The translations under genes and the position numbers were made by a program. This document shows, one piece after another, positions 1-5,690 of a stretch of 10,395 nucleotides of DNA. Positions within the stretch are counted from its first letter, which is position 1; the number at the start of each line of letters is the position of its first letter. The stretch is from positions 1 to 10,395 of the forward strand of contig JASHSR010000232.1 in assembly GCA_030038645.1 (NCBI GenBank), given 5' to 3'. The notes below the pieces were generated by a model that worked only from the letters and a program-made list of their open reading frames with translations, made no database searches and was not told the DNA's origin. Source of the DNA: Gammaproteobacteria bacterium. Its GTDB lineage: Bacteria > Pseudomonadota > Gammaproteobacteria > Steroidobacterales > Steroidobacteraceae.

Positions 1-179
1 CCGATGTGACGGGGACGATTGAGCTGCCGGCGGGGGTGGAGATGGTGATGCCGGGGGACAACATCAAGATGACGGTGGAGCTGATCAGCCCGATTGCGAT
101 GGAGGAGGGGTTGAGGTTTGCGATTCGCGAGGGCGGCAAGACCGTCGGCTCGGGCGTCGTCTCCAAGGTGCTGAAGTAG
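1..179 (+). CDS. tuf: Elongation factor Tu, C-terminal end (partial)
   Basis: This is the last 58 codons of EF-Tu, the GTPase that delivers aminoacyl-tRNA to the ribosomal A site; the start lies outside the window. The frame begins with the codon at base 3 and ends at TAG 177-179. It reads DVTGTIELPAGVEMVMPGD, then a stretch with MTVELISPIAMEEGLRFAIR and GGKTVGSGVVSKVLK, the typical end of EF-Tu domain 3. A tuf gene directly before rpsJ is the usual str/S10 junction in proteobacteria, and only 11 bases separate them. Codon choice in the first two thirds of the fragment (GGG glycine, GTG valine, TTG, AGG, ATT) differs from its last 15 codons and from the following genes, which prefer GGC, GTC and CGC. 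Confidence 0.97.
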   Translation, partial: DVTGTIELPAGVEMVMPGDNIKMTVELISPIAMEEGLRFAIREGGKTVGSGVVSKVLK

Positions 180-190
180 GACTCTTTAAT

Positions 191-502
191 ATGGCGAATC
201 AAAACATCCGCATCCGCCTCAAGGCGTTCGATCACCGCCTCATCGACAACTCCGCGCGGGAGATCGTCGAGACGGCGAAGCGAACGGGCGCCACGGTTCG
301 CGGCCCGGTGCCGCTGCCGACCAAGATGGAGCGCTTCACGCTGCTCGTCTCGCCCCATGCCGACAAGGATGCGCGGGACCAGTACGAGCTGCGCACCCAC
401 AAGCGCCTGATGGACATCCTCAACCCGACCGACAAGACGGTGGATGCCCTCATGAAGCTCGAGCTCCCGGCCGGAGTCGACGTCCAGATCAAGCTCAATT
501 GA
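191..502 (+). CDS. rpsJ: 30S ribosomal protein S10
   Basis: S10 is a 30S head protein that binds S14 and S3 neighbours and, as NusE, also joins NusB in transcription antitermination. The frame encodes 103 residues, the same length as in E. coli. It has the expected N-terminus (MANQNIRIRLKAFDHRLID), the long loop around residues 40-65 (VPLPTKMERFTLLVSPHADK) and the C-terminal end ELPAGVDVQIKLN. The ATG follows the tuf stop by 11 bases, with AGGA at 178-181 as a plausible ribosome binding site, so it should be co-transcribed with tuf. It is followed not by rplC directly but by a 415-base gap, which is unusual for the S10 operon. Confidence 0.98.
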   Translation: MANQNIRIRLKAFDHRLIDNSAREIVETAKRTGATVRGPVPLPTKMERFTLLVSPHADKDARDQYELRTHKRLMDILNPTDKTVDALMKLELPAGVDVQIKLN

Positions 503-607
503 TGCCGGATGAGGGCAGGCCCGGCGGACCGATCCCGGATCGGTACACCGGCTGAACCTGGGCCCCTAGACCGCCGGCGCGGGGCCGGCACGCAGGCGAC
601 GTCGGGC
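503..607 (+). other. Gap after rpsJ with two inverted repeats
   Basis: This stretch has no credible gene. Two GC-rich inverted repeats are visible: ACCGATC-CCG-GATCGGT at 528-544 (7 base pairs, 3-base loop) and GGCCCC/GGGGCC at 561-566 and 581-586. Either could slow or end the tuf-rpsJ transcript or protect its 3' end. Neither is followed by a run of T, so a Rho-independent terminator cannot be claimed. An ATG overlaps the rpsJ stop (TGATG, 500-504) but opens a frame of only 17 codons with no recognisable product. Confidence 0.35.
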
Positions 608-645
608 TTGTACGCTGGCGGGCCGCACCTTATACTGCGCGGCCT
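608..645 (+). promoter_or_regulatory. Sigma-70-type promoter for the rplC-rplO gene run
   Basis: A -35 box TTGTAC (608-613) and a -10 box TATACT (631-636) are separated by exactly 17 bases. They match the E. coli consensus TTGACA/TATAAT at 4 and 5 of 6 positions. The -10 box is followed by GCGCGGC, a GC-rich discriminator of the kind found at growth-rate and ppGpp controlled promoters of ribosomal genes. Transcription would start near 643-645, leaving a leader of roughly 270 bases before rplC. In a sequence this GC-rich, a TATACT at ideal spacing is uncommon. The boxes are seen directly; activity is inferred. Confidence 0.7.
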
Positions 646-806
646 TTTCGGCTCCGGCACTTACACCAGGGCCGCGAGTCGCCGCGAAAGCGGTCGTCGG
701 GCGAGGTTGGGGCGGCCCGAGCGTCCCAAGACCACTCGAGCATCACGTGGCCGTCGGCCACATGCTCCTTTGTCTATCCCCGCCTTCGAGGCCGAGTCGC
801 TTCGGC
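643..806 (+). promoter_or_regulatory. Structured 5' leader upstream of rplC
   Basis: The predicted leader is rich in perfect inverted repeats. GGGCCGC (669-675) pairs with GCGGCCC (712-718) and encloses CCGC-GAAA-GCGG (682-693), a hairpin with a GNRA loop. Next comes the long stem at 738-767 listed separately, then GCCGA/TCGGC (791-795 and 802-806). In E. coli the S10 operon leader lies before rpsJ and is the target of L4, which represses both transcription and translation. Here no room exists before rpsJ, so this leader is the natural candidate for an equivalent control site. I see no sequence identity to the E. coli leader, so L4 control is inference only. Confidence 0.45.
738..776 (+). terminator. 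Terminator-like or attenuator hairpin in the rplC leader
   Basis: GAGCAT (738-743) and GTGGCC (747-752) pair perfectly with GGCCAC (756-761) and ATGCTC (762-767) around a GTC loop, with CAC (744-746) as the only bulge. The twelve base pairs are followed by CTTTGTCTA, a short T-rich tract by the standards of this GC-rich DNA. The shape fits a weak Rho-independent terminator or a regulated attenuator about 120 bases after the predicted transcription start. Since essential genes lie downstream, it cannot be a constitutive full stop; attenuation or pausing is more likely. Confidence 0.45.
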
Positions 807-921
807 TCTTCACGGCGCGCAGCGCCGCGATATGTACGGGGTCGCGCTTCGCGACCCAAGGACAGTTGGGCGCAAGCCCTTGCACTCTGGCCGCGAGGCC
901 ATGACACGTCGAAGCCCATGA
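807..921 (+). repeat. Intergenic initiation-region element, copy 1 (before rplC)
   Basis: This is the longest of five related elements. It holds CGGCGC-GCA-GCGCCG (813-827), GGGTCGCG-CTT-CGCGACCC (839-857), an AAGGACA Shine-Dalgarno-like tract (858-864) and GGGC-GCAA-GCCC (868-879). It then carries a second module, TGGCC-GCGA-GGCCA (888-901), running into ATGA (901-904), and finally GAAGCCCATGA (911-921), which contains the rplC start. The GCAA and GCGA loops are GNRA tetraloops. The other copies have only one hairpin of this last type, so this copy looks as if a second module was inserted between TTGGGCG and GAAGCCCATGA. A frame from ATG 832 runs through both modules and stops at 921 in the rplC start codon. 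Confidence 0.8.
832..921 (+). other. Candidate leader peptide frame stopping in the rplC start codon
   Basis: A 29-codon frame runs from ATG 832 to TGA 919-921, which overlaps the rplC ATG at 918-920 as ATGA. It begins MYGVALRDPRTVGR and ends REAMTRRSP. An internal ATG at 901 sits in an ATGA of its own and would give only MTRRSP before the same stop. The PRTVGR motif recurs in the short frames before rplF, rplO and rplW. Whether a peptide is made, or the frame only couples translation, cannot be told from sequence. There is no clear ribosome binding site before 832. Confidence 0.25.
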
Positions 922-1721
922 AAGTAACCCTGGTCGGCCGCAAGTGCGGCATGACGCGAGTGTTCACGGAGAGCGGCGAGACCGTGCCCTGCACGGTCAT
1001 CGAGGTGCTGCCCAATCGCGTCACGCAGCTCAAGTCCCCGGACCGGGACGGCTATCGCGCCGTCCAGGTGACCTGGGGCTCGCGCAGGCCGCAGCTGCTC
1101 ACCAAGCCGCTCGCCGGCCACTTCGCCAAGGCGAGCGTGGCGCCCGGCCGGGGCCTGCACGAGTTTCGCCTGGGCGAGGCGGGGGAGGGCTCCGACCTCA
1201 AGCCCGGCGCGGAGCTGCGGGCCGACCTCTTCAAGGTGGGTGAGAGGGTCGATGTGACCGGTACGACGCTCGGAAAGGGCTTTGCCGGGACGATAAAGCG
1301 GCACCACTTCGCCGGCGGGTACGCCTCGCACGGCAATTCGGTCTCGCACCGGGCACCCGGCTCCATCGGCCAGCGCCAGACGCCCGGCCGCGTGTTCAAG
1401 GGCAAGCGCATGTCGGGTCACCTCGGCGTGGTCCGGCGCACGACGGAGAACTTGCGGGTCGTCGAGGTCGACCTCGAGCGCAATTTGCTTCTCGTGCGGG
1501 GCGCCGTGCCGGGTGCGGAAGGCGGCAACGTGATCGTTCGCCCCTCGCTCAAGGCGGAGCGGCGAGCCGCGCGTAAGACTGTCGCGCCCACGAAGGCGGC
1601 CCCTGCCACGGCGGCCAAGCCGGCGGCGGCCTCCAAGCCGGCCGCGGCGCCCAAGGCGGCCGCGGCGTCGAAGCCGGCCGCGGCGGCATCGAAGCCGGCT
1701 CCCGCGAAGAAGCAGCCATGA
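918..1721 (+). CDS. rplC: 50S ribosomal protein L3 with a long Ala/Lys/Pro C-terminal tail
   Basis: L3 is an early-assembling 23S rRNA binder whose central extension reaches toward the peptidyl transferase centre. The protein has 267 residues against 209 in E. coli. Residues 1-212 align over the whole normal length: GRKCGMTRVFTESG near the start, TKPLAGHFAKA at 62-72, VDVTGTTLGKGFAGT at 111-125, and HRAPGSIGQRQTPGRVFKGK at 144-163, which includes the glutamine that is methylated in E. coli L3 (Q154 here). The extra ~55 residues are SKPAAA/APKAAA-like repeats ending PAKKQP. I chose ATG 918 because it gives the canonical N-terminus; the frame stays open upstream to 747, but those codons belong to the repeat element. 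The stop overlaps the rplD start (ATGA, 1718-1721). Confidence 0.97.
   Translation: MKVTLVGRKCGMTRVFTESGETVPCTVIEVLPNRVTQLKSPDRDGYRAVQVTWGSRRPQLLTKPLAGHFAKASVAPGRGLHEFRLGEAGEGSDLKPGAELRADLFKVGERVDVTGTTLGKGFAGTIKRHHFAGGYASHGNSVSHRAPGSIGQRQTPGRVFKGKRMSGHLGVVRRTTENLRVVEVDLERNLLLVRGAVPGAEGGNVIVRPSLKAERRAARKTVAPTKAAPATAAKPAAASKPAAAPKAAAASKPAAAASKPAPAKKQP
1585..1712 (+). repeat. Degenerate GC-rich repeat encoding the L3 tail
   Basis: Imperfect units of the type AAGCCGGCCGCGGCG recur with short spacers through the end of rplC and encode Ser-Lys-Pro-Ala-Ala-Ala and Pro-Lys-Ala-Ala-Ala blocks. The low-complexity DNA is likely to change length by slippage or unequal recombination. The reading frame is intact throughout. 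Confidence 0.7.
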
Positions 1722-2326
1722 TGAGCTTGAAGATGGTCGATGGAGGCGGCGAGGTTCAGGTGTCCGAGGCGGCGTTCGGACGCAAGCTGAACGAGGCGCT
1801 CATCCACCAGGTCGTGACGGCGTACCGCGCCGGCGGCCGCTCCGGCACCAAGGCGCAGAAGTCCCGCGCCGAGGTGAGTGGCGGCGGCAGGAAGCCTTGG
1901 GCGCAGAAGGGCACCGGCCAAGCTCGCTCGGGCTCGATCCGCAGCCCGATCTGGGTGGGCGGCGGCAAGACGTTCGCGGCCCGTCCCCGCGACCTCGCGC
2001 AGAAGGTGAACCGCAAGATGTACCGCGGCGCGATCCGCTCGATGCTGTCCGAGCTCGCGCGCCAGGAGCGGCTCGTCGTCGCCCCGCAGATCGCGCTCGA
2101 TGCGCCGAAGACCAAGCTGCTCGCGAGCCGGCTCAAGTCCTGGTCGCTCGAGGATGTGCTGATCGTCGTCGAGGCGGTGGACTCGAAGCTGCATCTCGCC
2201 GCCCGCAACCTCCCGCGCGTGGAAGTGATCGAGGCGGGCGCGTTGAATCCCTTGAGCCTGCTGAGCCACGAGAAGGTCCTGATGACCGTCGCCGCGGTGA
2301 AGCTCATCGAGGAGCGCCTGCAATGA
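1718..2326 (+). CDS. rplD: 50S ribosomal protein L4
   Basis: L4 lines the peptide exit tunnel and, in E. coli, represses its own S10 operon. At 202 residues it matches the usual length (201 in E. coli). The tunnel loop region is well conserved: KAQKSRAEVSGGGRKPWAQK, then GTGQARSGSIRSPIW and GGGKTFAARPRD. The C-terminal globular part ends LIEERLQ. ATG 1718 overlaps the rplC stop (ATGA), and a second ATG follows at once at 1721; AAGAAG upstream may serve as a weak ribosome binding site, so either start is possible. Its own stop also sits in an ATGA (2323-2326), which opens a short coupled frame leading to rplW. It is a candidate regulator of the structured leader before rplC, by analogy only. 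Confidence 0.97.
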   Translation: MMSLKMVDGGGEVQVSEAAFGRKLNEALIHQVVTAYRAGGRSGTKAQKSRAEVSGGGRKPWAQKGTGQARSGSIRSPIWVGGGKTFAARPRDLAQKVNRKMYRGAIRSMLSELARQERLVVAPQIALDAPKTKLLASRLKSWSLEDVLIVVEAVDSKLHLAARNLPRVEVIEAGALNPLSLLSHEKVLMTVAAVKLIEERLQ

Positions 2327-2388
2327 TTTGCGCCGGCTCCGTCGGCGCGCAGCGCCGCTACCCGAGAGTAGTGGGGCGCAGCCTATGA
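2323..2388 (+). other. 21-codon bridging frame between rplD and rplW
   Basis: ATG 2323 overlaps the rplD stop as ATGA and is preceded by GAGGAG (2309-2314) at 8-base spacing. The frame encodes MICAGSVGAQRRYPRVVGRSL and stops at TGA 2386-2388, overlapping the rplW ATG at 2385. The whole spacer is therefore open, with stop/start overlaps at both ends. Its end, PRVVGRSL, matches the ends of the equivalent frames before rplF and rplO (PRTVGRSP, PRKVGRSP). It could be a translated coupling peptide or a by-product of element insertion. Confidence 0.35.
2332..2388 (+). repeat. Intergenic initiation-region element, copy 2 (before rplW)
   Basis: This is a shortened copy. It keeps CGGCGC-GCA-GCGCCG (2343-2357), a CCGAGAG tract (2362-2368) in the place of the Shine-Dalgarno sequence, and GGGGC-GCA-GCCTATGA (2373-2388), a variant of the start-codon hairpin with one G-T pair. 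The second, GTCGCG-type hairpin of the other copies is missing; only CTACCCGAGAGTAG remains where it should be. Confidence 0.7.
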
Positions 2389-2687
2389 AAAAAGAAGCGC
2401 TCATGACGGTGCTGCTCGCGCCGCACGTCACGGAGAAGACGTCGCTCGCCATGCAGAACCACAACCAGTACGTCTTCCGCGTGCGCCGCGGTGCGACCAA
2501 GGCCGACATCAGGCAGGCGGTGGAGCTGATGTTCGACGTGAAGGTGCAAGGCGTTCAGGTCGCGAACGAGCGGGGCAAGATGCGCCGATTCGGCCGCGTC
2601 CGGGGACGCACGCAGGATTGGAAGAAGGCCTACGTGCGCCTCGCGCAGGGCCAGACGATCGACTACGAGGCGAAGGCGAAGGCCTGA
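2385..2687 (+). CDS. rplW: 50S ribosomal protein L23
   Basis: L23 sits at the tunnel exit and docks trigger factor and the signal recognition particle. From ATG 2385 it has 100 residues, as in E. coli. The sequence shows LLAPHVTEKTSLA near the start, NQYVFRVRRGATKADIRQAV with the surface glutamate region, the extended loop GKMRRFGRVRGRTQDWKKAY that enters the tunnel wall, and a basic end. ATG 2385 is preferred over the ATG at 2403 because MKKEAL matches the length of homologues and because 2385 is the start set by the upstream element (ATGA overlap with the bridging frame). The frame stays open upstream to 2328, but that part is spacer. Confidence 0.96.
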   Translation: MKKEALMTVLLAPHVTEKTSLAMQNHNQYVFRVRRGATKADIRQAVELMFDVKVQGVQVANERGKMRRFGRVRGRTQDWKKAYVRLAQGQTIDYEAKAKA

Positions 2688-2705
2688 GGCCCCGCGAGAC
2701 CCGCC

Positions 2706-3542
<837 letters not shown>

Positions 3543-3547
3543 TCCGT

Positions 3548-3835
3548 ATGCCGCGCTCACTGAAGAAAGGGCCGTTTGTCGACCTGCATCTCGCGAAGAA
3601 GGTGCAGATCGCGCACGCGAAGAGCGACCGCAAGCCGATCAAGACCTGGTCGCGGCGCTCGATGGTCGTTCCGGACATGGTCGGGCTCACGATCGCCGTT
3701 CACAACGGGCGCCAGCACATCCCGGTGCTCGTGAGCGAGAACATGGTCGGCCACAAGCTCGGAGAGTTCGCCCCGACGCGCACGTTCAAGGCGCACTCGG
3801 GCGACAAGAAAGTGGAGACGGCGGCGGCGTCGTAG
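3548..3835 (+). CDS. rpsS: 30S ribosomal protein S19
   Basis: S19 is a 30S head protein that pairs with S13 near the A-site finger bridge. The frame from ATG 3548 gives 95 residues (92 in E. coli) with the expected MPRSLKKGPFVDLHLAKK start, KTWSRRSMVVPDMVG, and the signature TIAVHNGRQHIPV followed by MVGHKLGEFAPTRTFKAHSG. The frame is open upstream to 3458, but that overlaps rplB and gives no S19-like residues. The ribosome binding site AAGGTGATC (3535-3543) lies across the end of rplB and is close to a perfect anti-Shine-Dalgarno complement. Confidence 0.97.
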   Translation: MPRSLKKGPFVDLHLAKKVQIAHAKSDRKPIKTWSRRSMVVPDMVGLTIAVHNGRQHIPVLVSENMVGHKLGEFAPTRTFKAHSGDKKVETAAAS

Positions 3836-3844
3836 GCTCGAGCG

Positions 3845-4186
3845 ATGGAAGTCACAGCAGTCCTGCGCCACGCGCGCATCTCACCGCAGAAGTGCCGCCT
3901 CGTCGCCGACACCGTTCGGGGCCAGCCGGTCAACCATGCGCTCAACACCCTGAAGTACATGCCGAAGAAGGGCGCGAGGCTCGTCTACAAGACGCTGTGG
4001 TCGGCGATCGCGAACGCGCAGGAGAACGAAGGCCTCGACGTCGACGATCTCACCGTCGCCCGGATCCAGGTGGATGCCGCGCCGGTGCTGAAGCGCTTCG
4101 CGGCGCGGGCCAAGGGGCGGGGTACCCGCATCGTCAAGCGCAACAGCCATATCACCGTGGCGGTCAGCGACGGTAAGAAGGACTAG
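3845..4186 (+). CDS. rplV: 50S ribosomal protein L22
   Basis: L22 forms part of the exit-tunnel constriction with L4 and is a site of macrolide resistance mutations in other bacteria. It has 113 residues (110 in E. coli). The start MEVTAVLRHARISPQKCRLV, the VRGQPVNHALNTL segment, and the beta-hairpin region AARAKGRGTRIVKRNSHITV that reaches into the tunnel are all conserved. It begins 9 bases after rpsS. The TAAGAAGGAC sequence at its 3' end doubles as the ribosome binding site of rpsC. Confidence 0.97.
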   Translation: MEVTAVLRHARISPQKCRLVADTVRGQPVNHALNTLKYMPKKGARLVYKTLWSAIANAQENEGLDVDDLTVARIQVDAAPVLKRFAARAKGRGTRIVKRNSHITVAVSDGKKD

Positions 4187-4188
4187 CC

Positions 4189-4968
4189 ATGGGCCAGAAG
4201 GTCAATCCGCTCGGCATGCGCCTCGGCATCACGCGCGACTGGATGTCGAAGTGGTACGCCGGCAAGAAGCAGTTCCCCGTCCACGTGCACACCGATTTCC
4301 GCGTTCGCGAGTTCCTGCACGGGCGGCTCGGAGACGCCTCGGTGAGCCGCATCCAGATCGAGCGCGCCGCGAAGAAGGTGAACATCACCATCCAGACCGC
4401 GCGCCCGGGCATCGTGATCGGCAAGAAGGGAGAGGACATCGAGAAGCTGCGCCTCGAGACGGCGAAGCTCCTCGGGATGACCGTGGCCGACGTGCGCCTC
4501 AACATCTCCGAGATCAGGAAGCCCGAGCTCGATGCGCAGCTCGTCGCCGACAGCATCGCTCAGCAGATCGAGAAGCGCGTGATGTTCCGCCGCGCGATGA
4601 AGCGTGCAGTGATGAGCACGATGCGCAGCGGCGCCCTCGGCGTGAAGGTCCGCGTCTCCGGGCGACTGAACGGCGCGGAGATCGCCCGGACGGAGTGGTA
4701 CCGCGAGGGCCGCATCCCGCTCCATACCTTCCGGGCGGATATCGATTACGGCCTGTCGCAGGCGAAGACCACCTACGGCGTGATCGGCGTGAAGGTCTGG
4801 ATCTTCAAGGGCGAGGTCTTCGAGAAGACCGAGCTCGAGGAGGCGGCCGCCGCCGAGGGCGAGTCGCGGAGCGACTCGCGCCCGGAGACGGCGTCAGGGC
4901 CGGGGGCCGCTCCAGCGGCCGCGGCGGCCGCGGCAGCGAGTGGCACCGACTCCCCCGCGCAGGCGTAG
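4189..4968 (+). CDS. rpsC: 30S ribosomal protein S3 with an Ala-rich C-terminal tail
   Basis: S3 lies at the mRNA entry channel and contributes to helicase activity of the ribosome. It has 259 residues against 233 in E. coli. The order is an N-terminal domain (MGQKVNPLGMRLG), a KH domain with the GKKG loop at 78-81, and the C-terminal domain with RRAMKRA at 134-140, which contains the arginines and lysine implicated in mRNA unwinding, and YGVIGVKVWIFKGE at 196-209. Residues after about 215 form an acidic then Ala/Ser/Pro-rich tail with eight consecutive alanines. The ATG follows the rplV stop by two bases; AAGAAGGA at 4175-4182 is a good ribosome binding site. Confidence 0.98.
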   Translation: MGQKVNPLGMRLGITRDWMSKWYAGKKQFPVHVHTDFRVREFLHGRLGDASVSRIQIERAAKKVNITIQTARPGIVIGKKGEDIEKLRLETAKLLGMTVADVRLNISEIRKPELDAQLVADSIAQQIEKRVMFRRAMKRAVMSTMRSGALGVKVRVSGRLNGAEIARTEWYREGRIPLHTFRADIDYGLSQAKTTYGVIGVKVWIFKGEVFEKTELEEAAAAEGESRSDSRPETASGPGAAPAAAAAAAASGTDSPAQA

Positions 4969-4977
4969 GACAGGCCG

Positions 4978-5391
4978 ATGCTGCAGCCCAAGCGCACCAA
5001 GTACCGCAAGCAGTTCAAGGGCCGCAACGCCGGGATGGCGCTGCGCGGCAGCTCTGTGGCGTTCGGCGAGTTCGGCCTCAAGGCGACGAGCCGCGCCCGC
5101 ATGACGGCGCGGGAGATCGAGGCGGCGCGCCGCGCGATGGCGCGGTACGTCAAGCGCGGCGGCCAGATCTGGATCCGCGTGTTCCCCGACGTGCCGATCA
5201 GCAAGAAGCCCCTCGAGGTGCGCATGGGCAGCGGCAAGGGCAACGTCGAGTACTGGGTCGCGCGCGTGCAGCCGGGCAAGGTCCTGTTCGAGATGGAAGG
5301 CGTGGACGAGGTGACGGCGCGCGAGGCCTTCCGCCTCGCGGGCTCGAAGCTCTCCGTGGCGACGACGTTCGTGAAACGGCAGGTTCGATAG
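4978..5391 (+). CDS. rplP: 50S ribosomal protein L16
   Basis: L16 helps form the A-site tRNA binding region of the large subunit. The 137 residues compare with 136 in E. coli. Conserved blocks are MLQPKRTKYRKQFKGRNAG, EIEAARRAMARYVKRGGQIW, RVFPDVPISKKPLEVRMGSG and KGNVEYWVARVQPGKVLFEM. R82 corresponds to the E. coli arginine hydroxylated by RoxA/YcfD. The ATG is 9 bases after rpsC, with AGGA at 4967-4970. Its stop abuts the rpmC start with no base between. Confidence 0.98.
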   Translation: MLQPKRTKYRKQFKGRNAGMALRGSSVAFGEFGLKATSRARMTAREIEAARRAMARYVKRGGQIWIRVFPDVPISKKPLEVRMGSGKGNVEYWVARVQPGKVLFEMEGVDEVTAREAFRLAGSKLSVATTFVKRQVR

Positions 5392-5595
5392 ATGGAAGCG
5401 AAGGAGCTGCGCGCGCGGGCGCGAGAGGATCTCGCGGAGGAGCTCCTGAAGCTGCGCAAGGAGCAGTTCGCCCTGCGCATGCAGCAGGCGACCGGGCAGG
5501 CCGTGAAGCCCGACCAGTTCGTGAAGGTGCGCCGGAACATCGCGCGCGTGAAGACGGTGATGCGCGAGCAGGCGGGCGGAGACCCGAAGAAGTGA
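5392..5595 (+). CDS. rpmC: 50S ribosomal protein L29
   Basis: L29 is a small two-helix protein beside L23 at the tunnel exit. The 67 residues (63 in E. coli) include EELLKLRKEQFALRMQQATG and VRRNIARVKTVMREQ, the family signature. The ATG immediately follows the rplP TAG, so translation is likely coupled. The stop TGA overlaps a GTG (GTGA, 5592-5595) that opens a 32-codon frame reaching rpsQ. Confidence 0.96.
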   Translation: MEAKELRARAREDLAEELLKLRKEQFALRMQQATGQAVKPDQFVKVRRNIARVKTVMREQAGGDPKK

Positions 5596-5690
5596 GCCCG
5601 AAGCTCTTCCGGCGCGCTTTGCGCCGCTACATGTACGGGGTCGCGTGCAGCGCGATCCCCGAGAGATCCTGGCCGGAGGCCATGAAATGA
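5592..5690 (+). other. 32-codon bridging frame between rpmC and rpsQ
   Basis: GTG 5592 overlaps the rpmC stop as GTGA, with GGAG at 5578-5581 ten bases upstream. The frame reads MSPKLFRRALRRYMYGVACS and then AIPERSWPEAMK, stopping at TGA 5688-5690, which overlaps the rpsQ ATG at 5687 as ATGA. Its MYGVA block matches the frame before rplC. After the second hairpin it runs in a different frame from the other bridging frames, so its end lacks VGRSP. This suggests that openness and overlap, rather than a fixed peptide, are what is conserved. Confidence 0.35.
5604..5690 (+). repeat. Intergenic initiation-region element, copy 3 (before rpsQ)
   Basis: CTCTTC (5604-5609) is followed by CGGCGC-GCTTT-GCGCCG (5610-5626), then TACATGTAC and the second hairpin GGGGTCGCG (5637-5645) with CGCGATCCCC (5651-5660; one bulged T). 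After GAGAGA (5661-5666) comes TGGCC-GGA-GGCCA (5670-5682), whose last A begins an ATG. That ATG (5682-5684) gives only Met-Lys-stop; the real rpsQ start is the overlapping ATG at 5687. Compared with the rplF and rplO copies, the third stem has a compensated G-C to C-G change. Confidence 0.8.

Noticed and set aside
500..555. 17-codon frame overlapping the rpsJ stop (TGATG)
   Set aside because: It ends long before rplC, resembles none of the bridging frames, and has no support beyond the overlap.
528..586. Rho-independent terminator after rpsJ
   Set aside because: Two good stems are present but neither is followed by a T tract, so only inverted repeats are reported.
747..917. A frame open upstream of rplC that would give L3 a 57-residue N-terminal extension from ATG 747
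   Set aside because: The upstream codons are the leader hairpins and the repeat element, and the L3 N-terminus is strongly conserved starting at MKVTLVGRKCGMTRVF. The open frame is expected in such GC-rich DNA.
1585..1712. CRISPR-like or satellite array in the rplC 3' end
   Set aside because: The units are short, imperfect, without regular spacers, and coding in frame for the L3 tail.
4251..5591. 479-codon + strand frame overlapping rpsC, rplP and rpmC
   Set aside because: It is an out-of-frame shadow rich in Arg and Gly. Only its last 32 codons, after the rpmC stop, are considered separately as a bridging frame.
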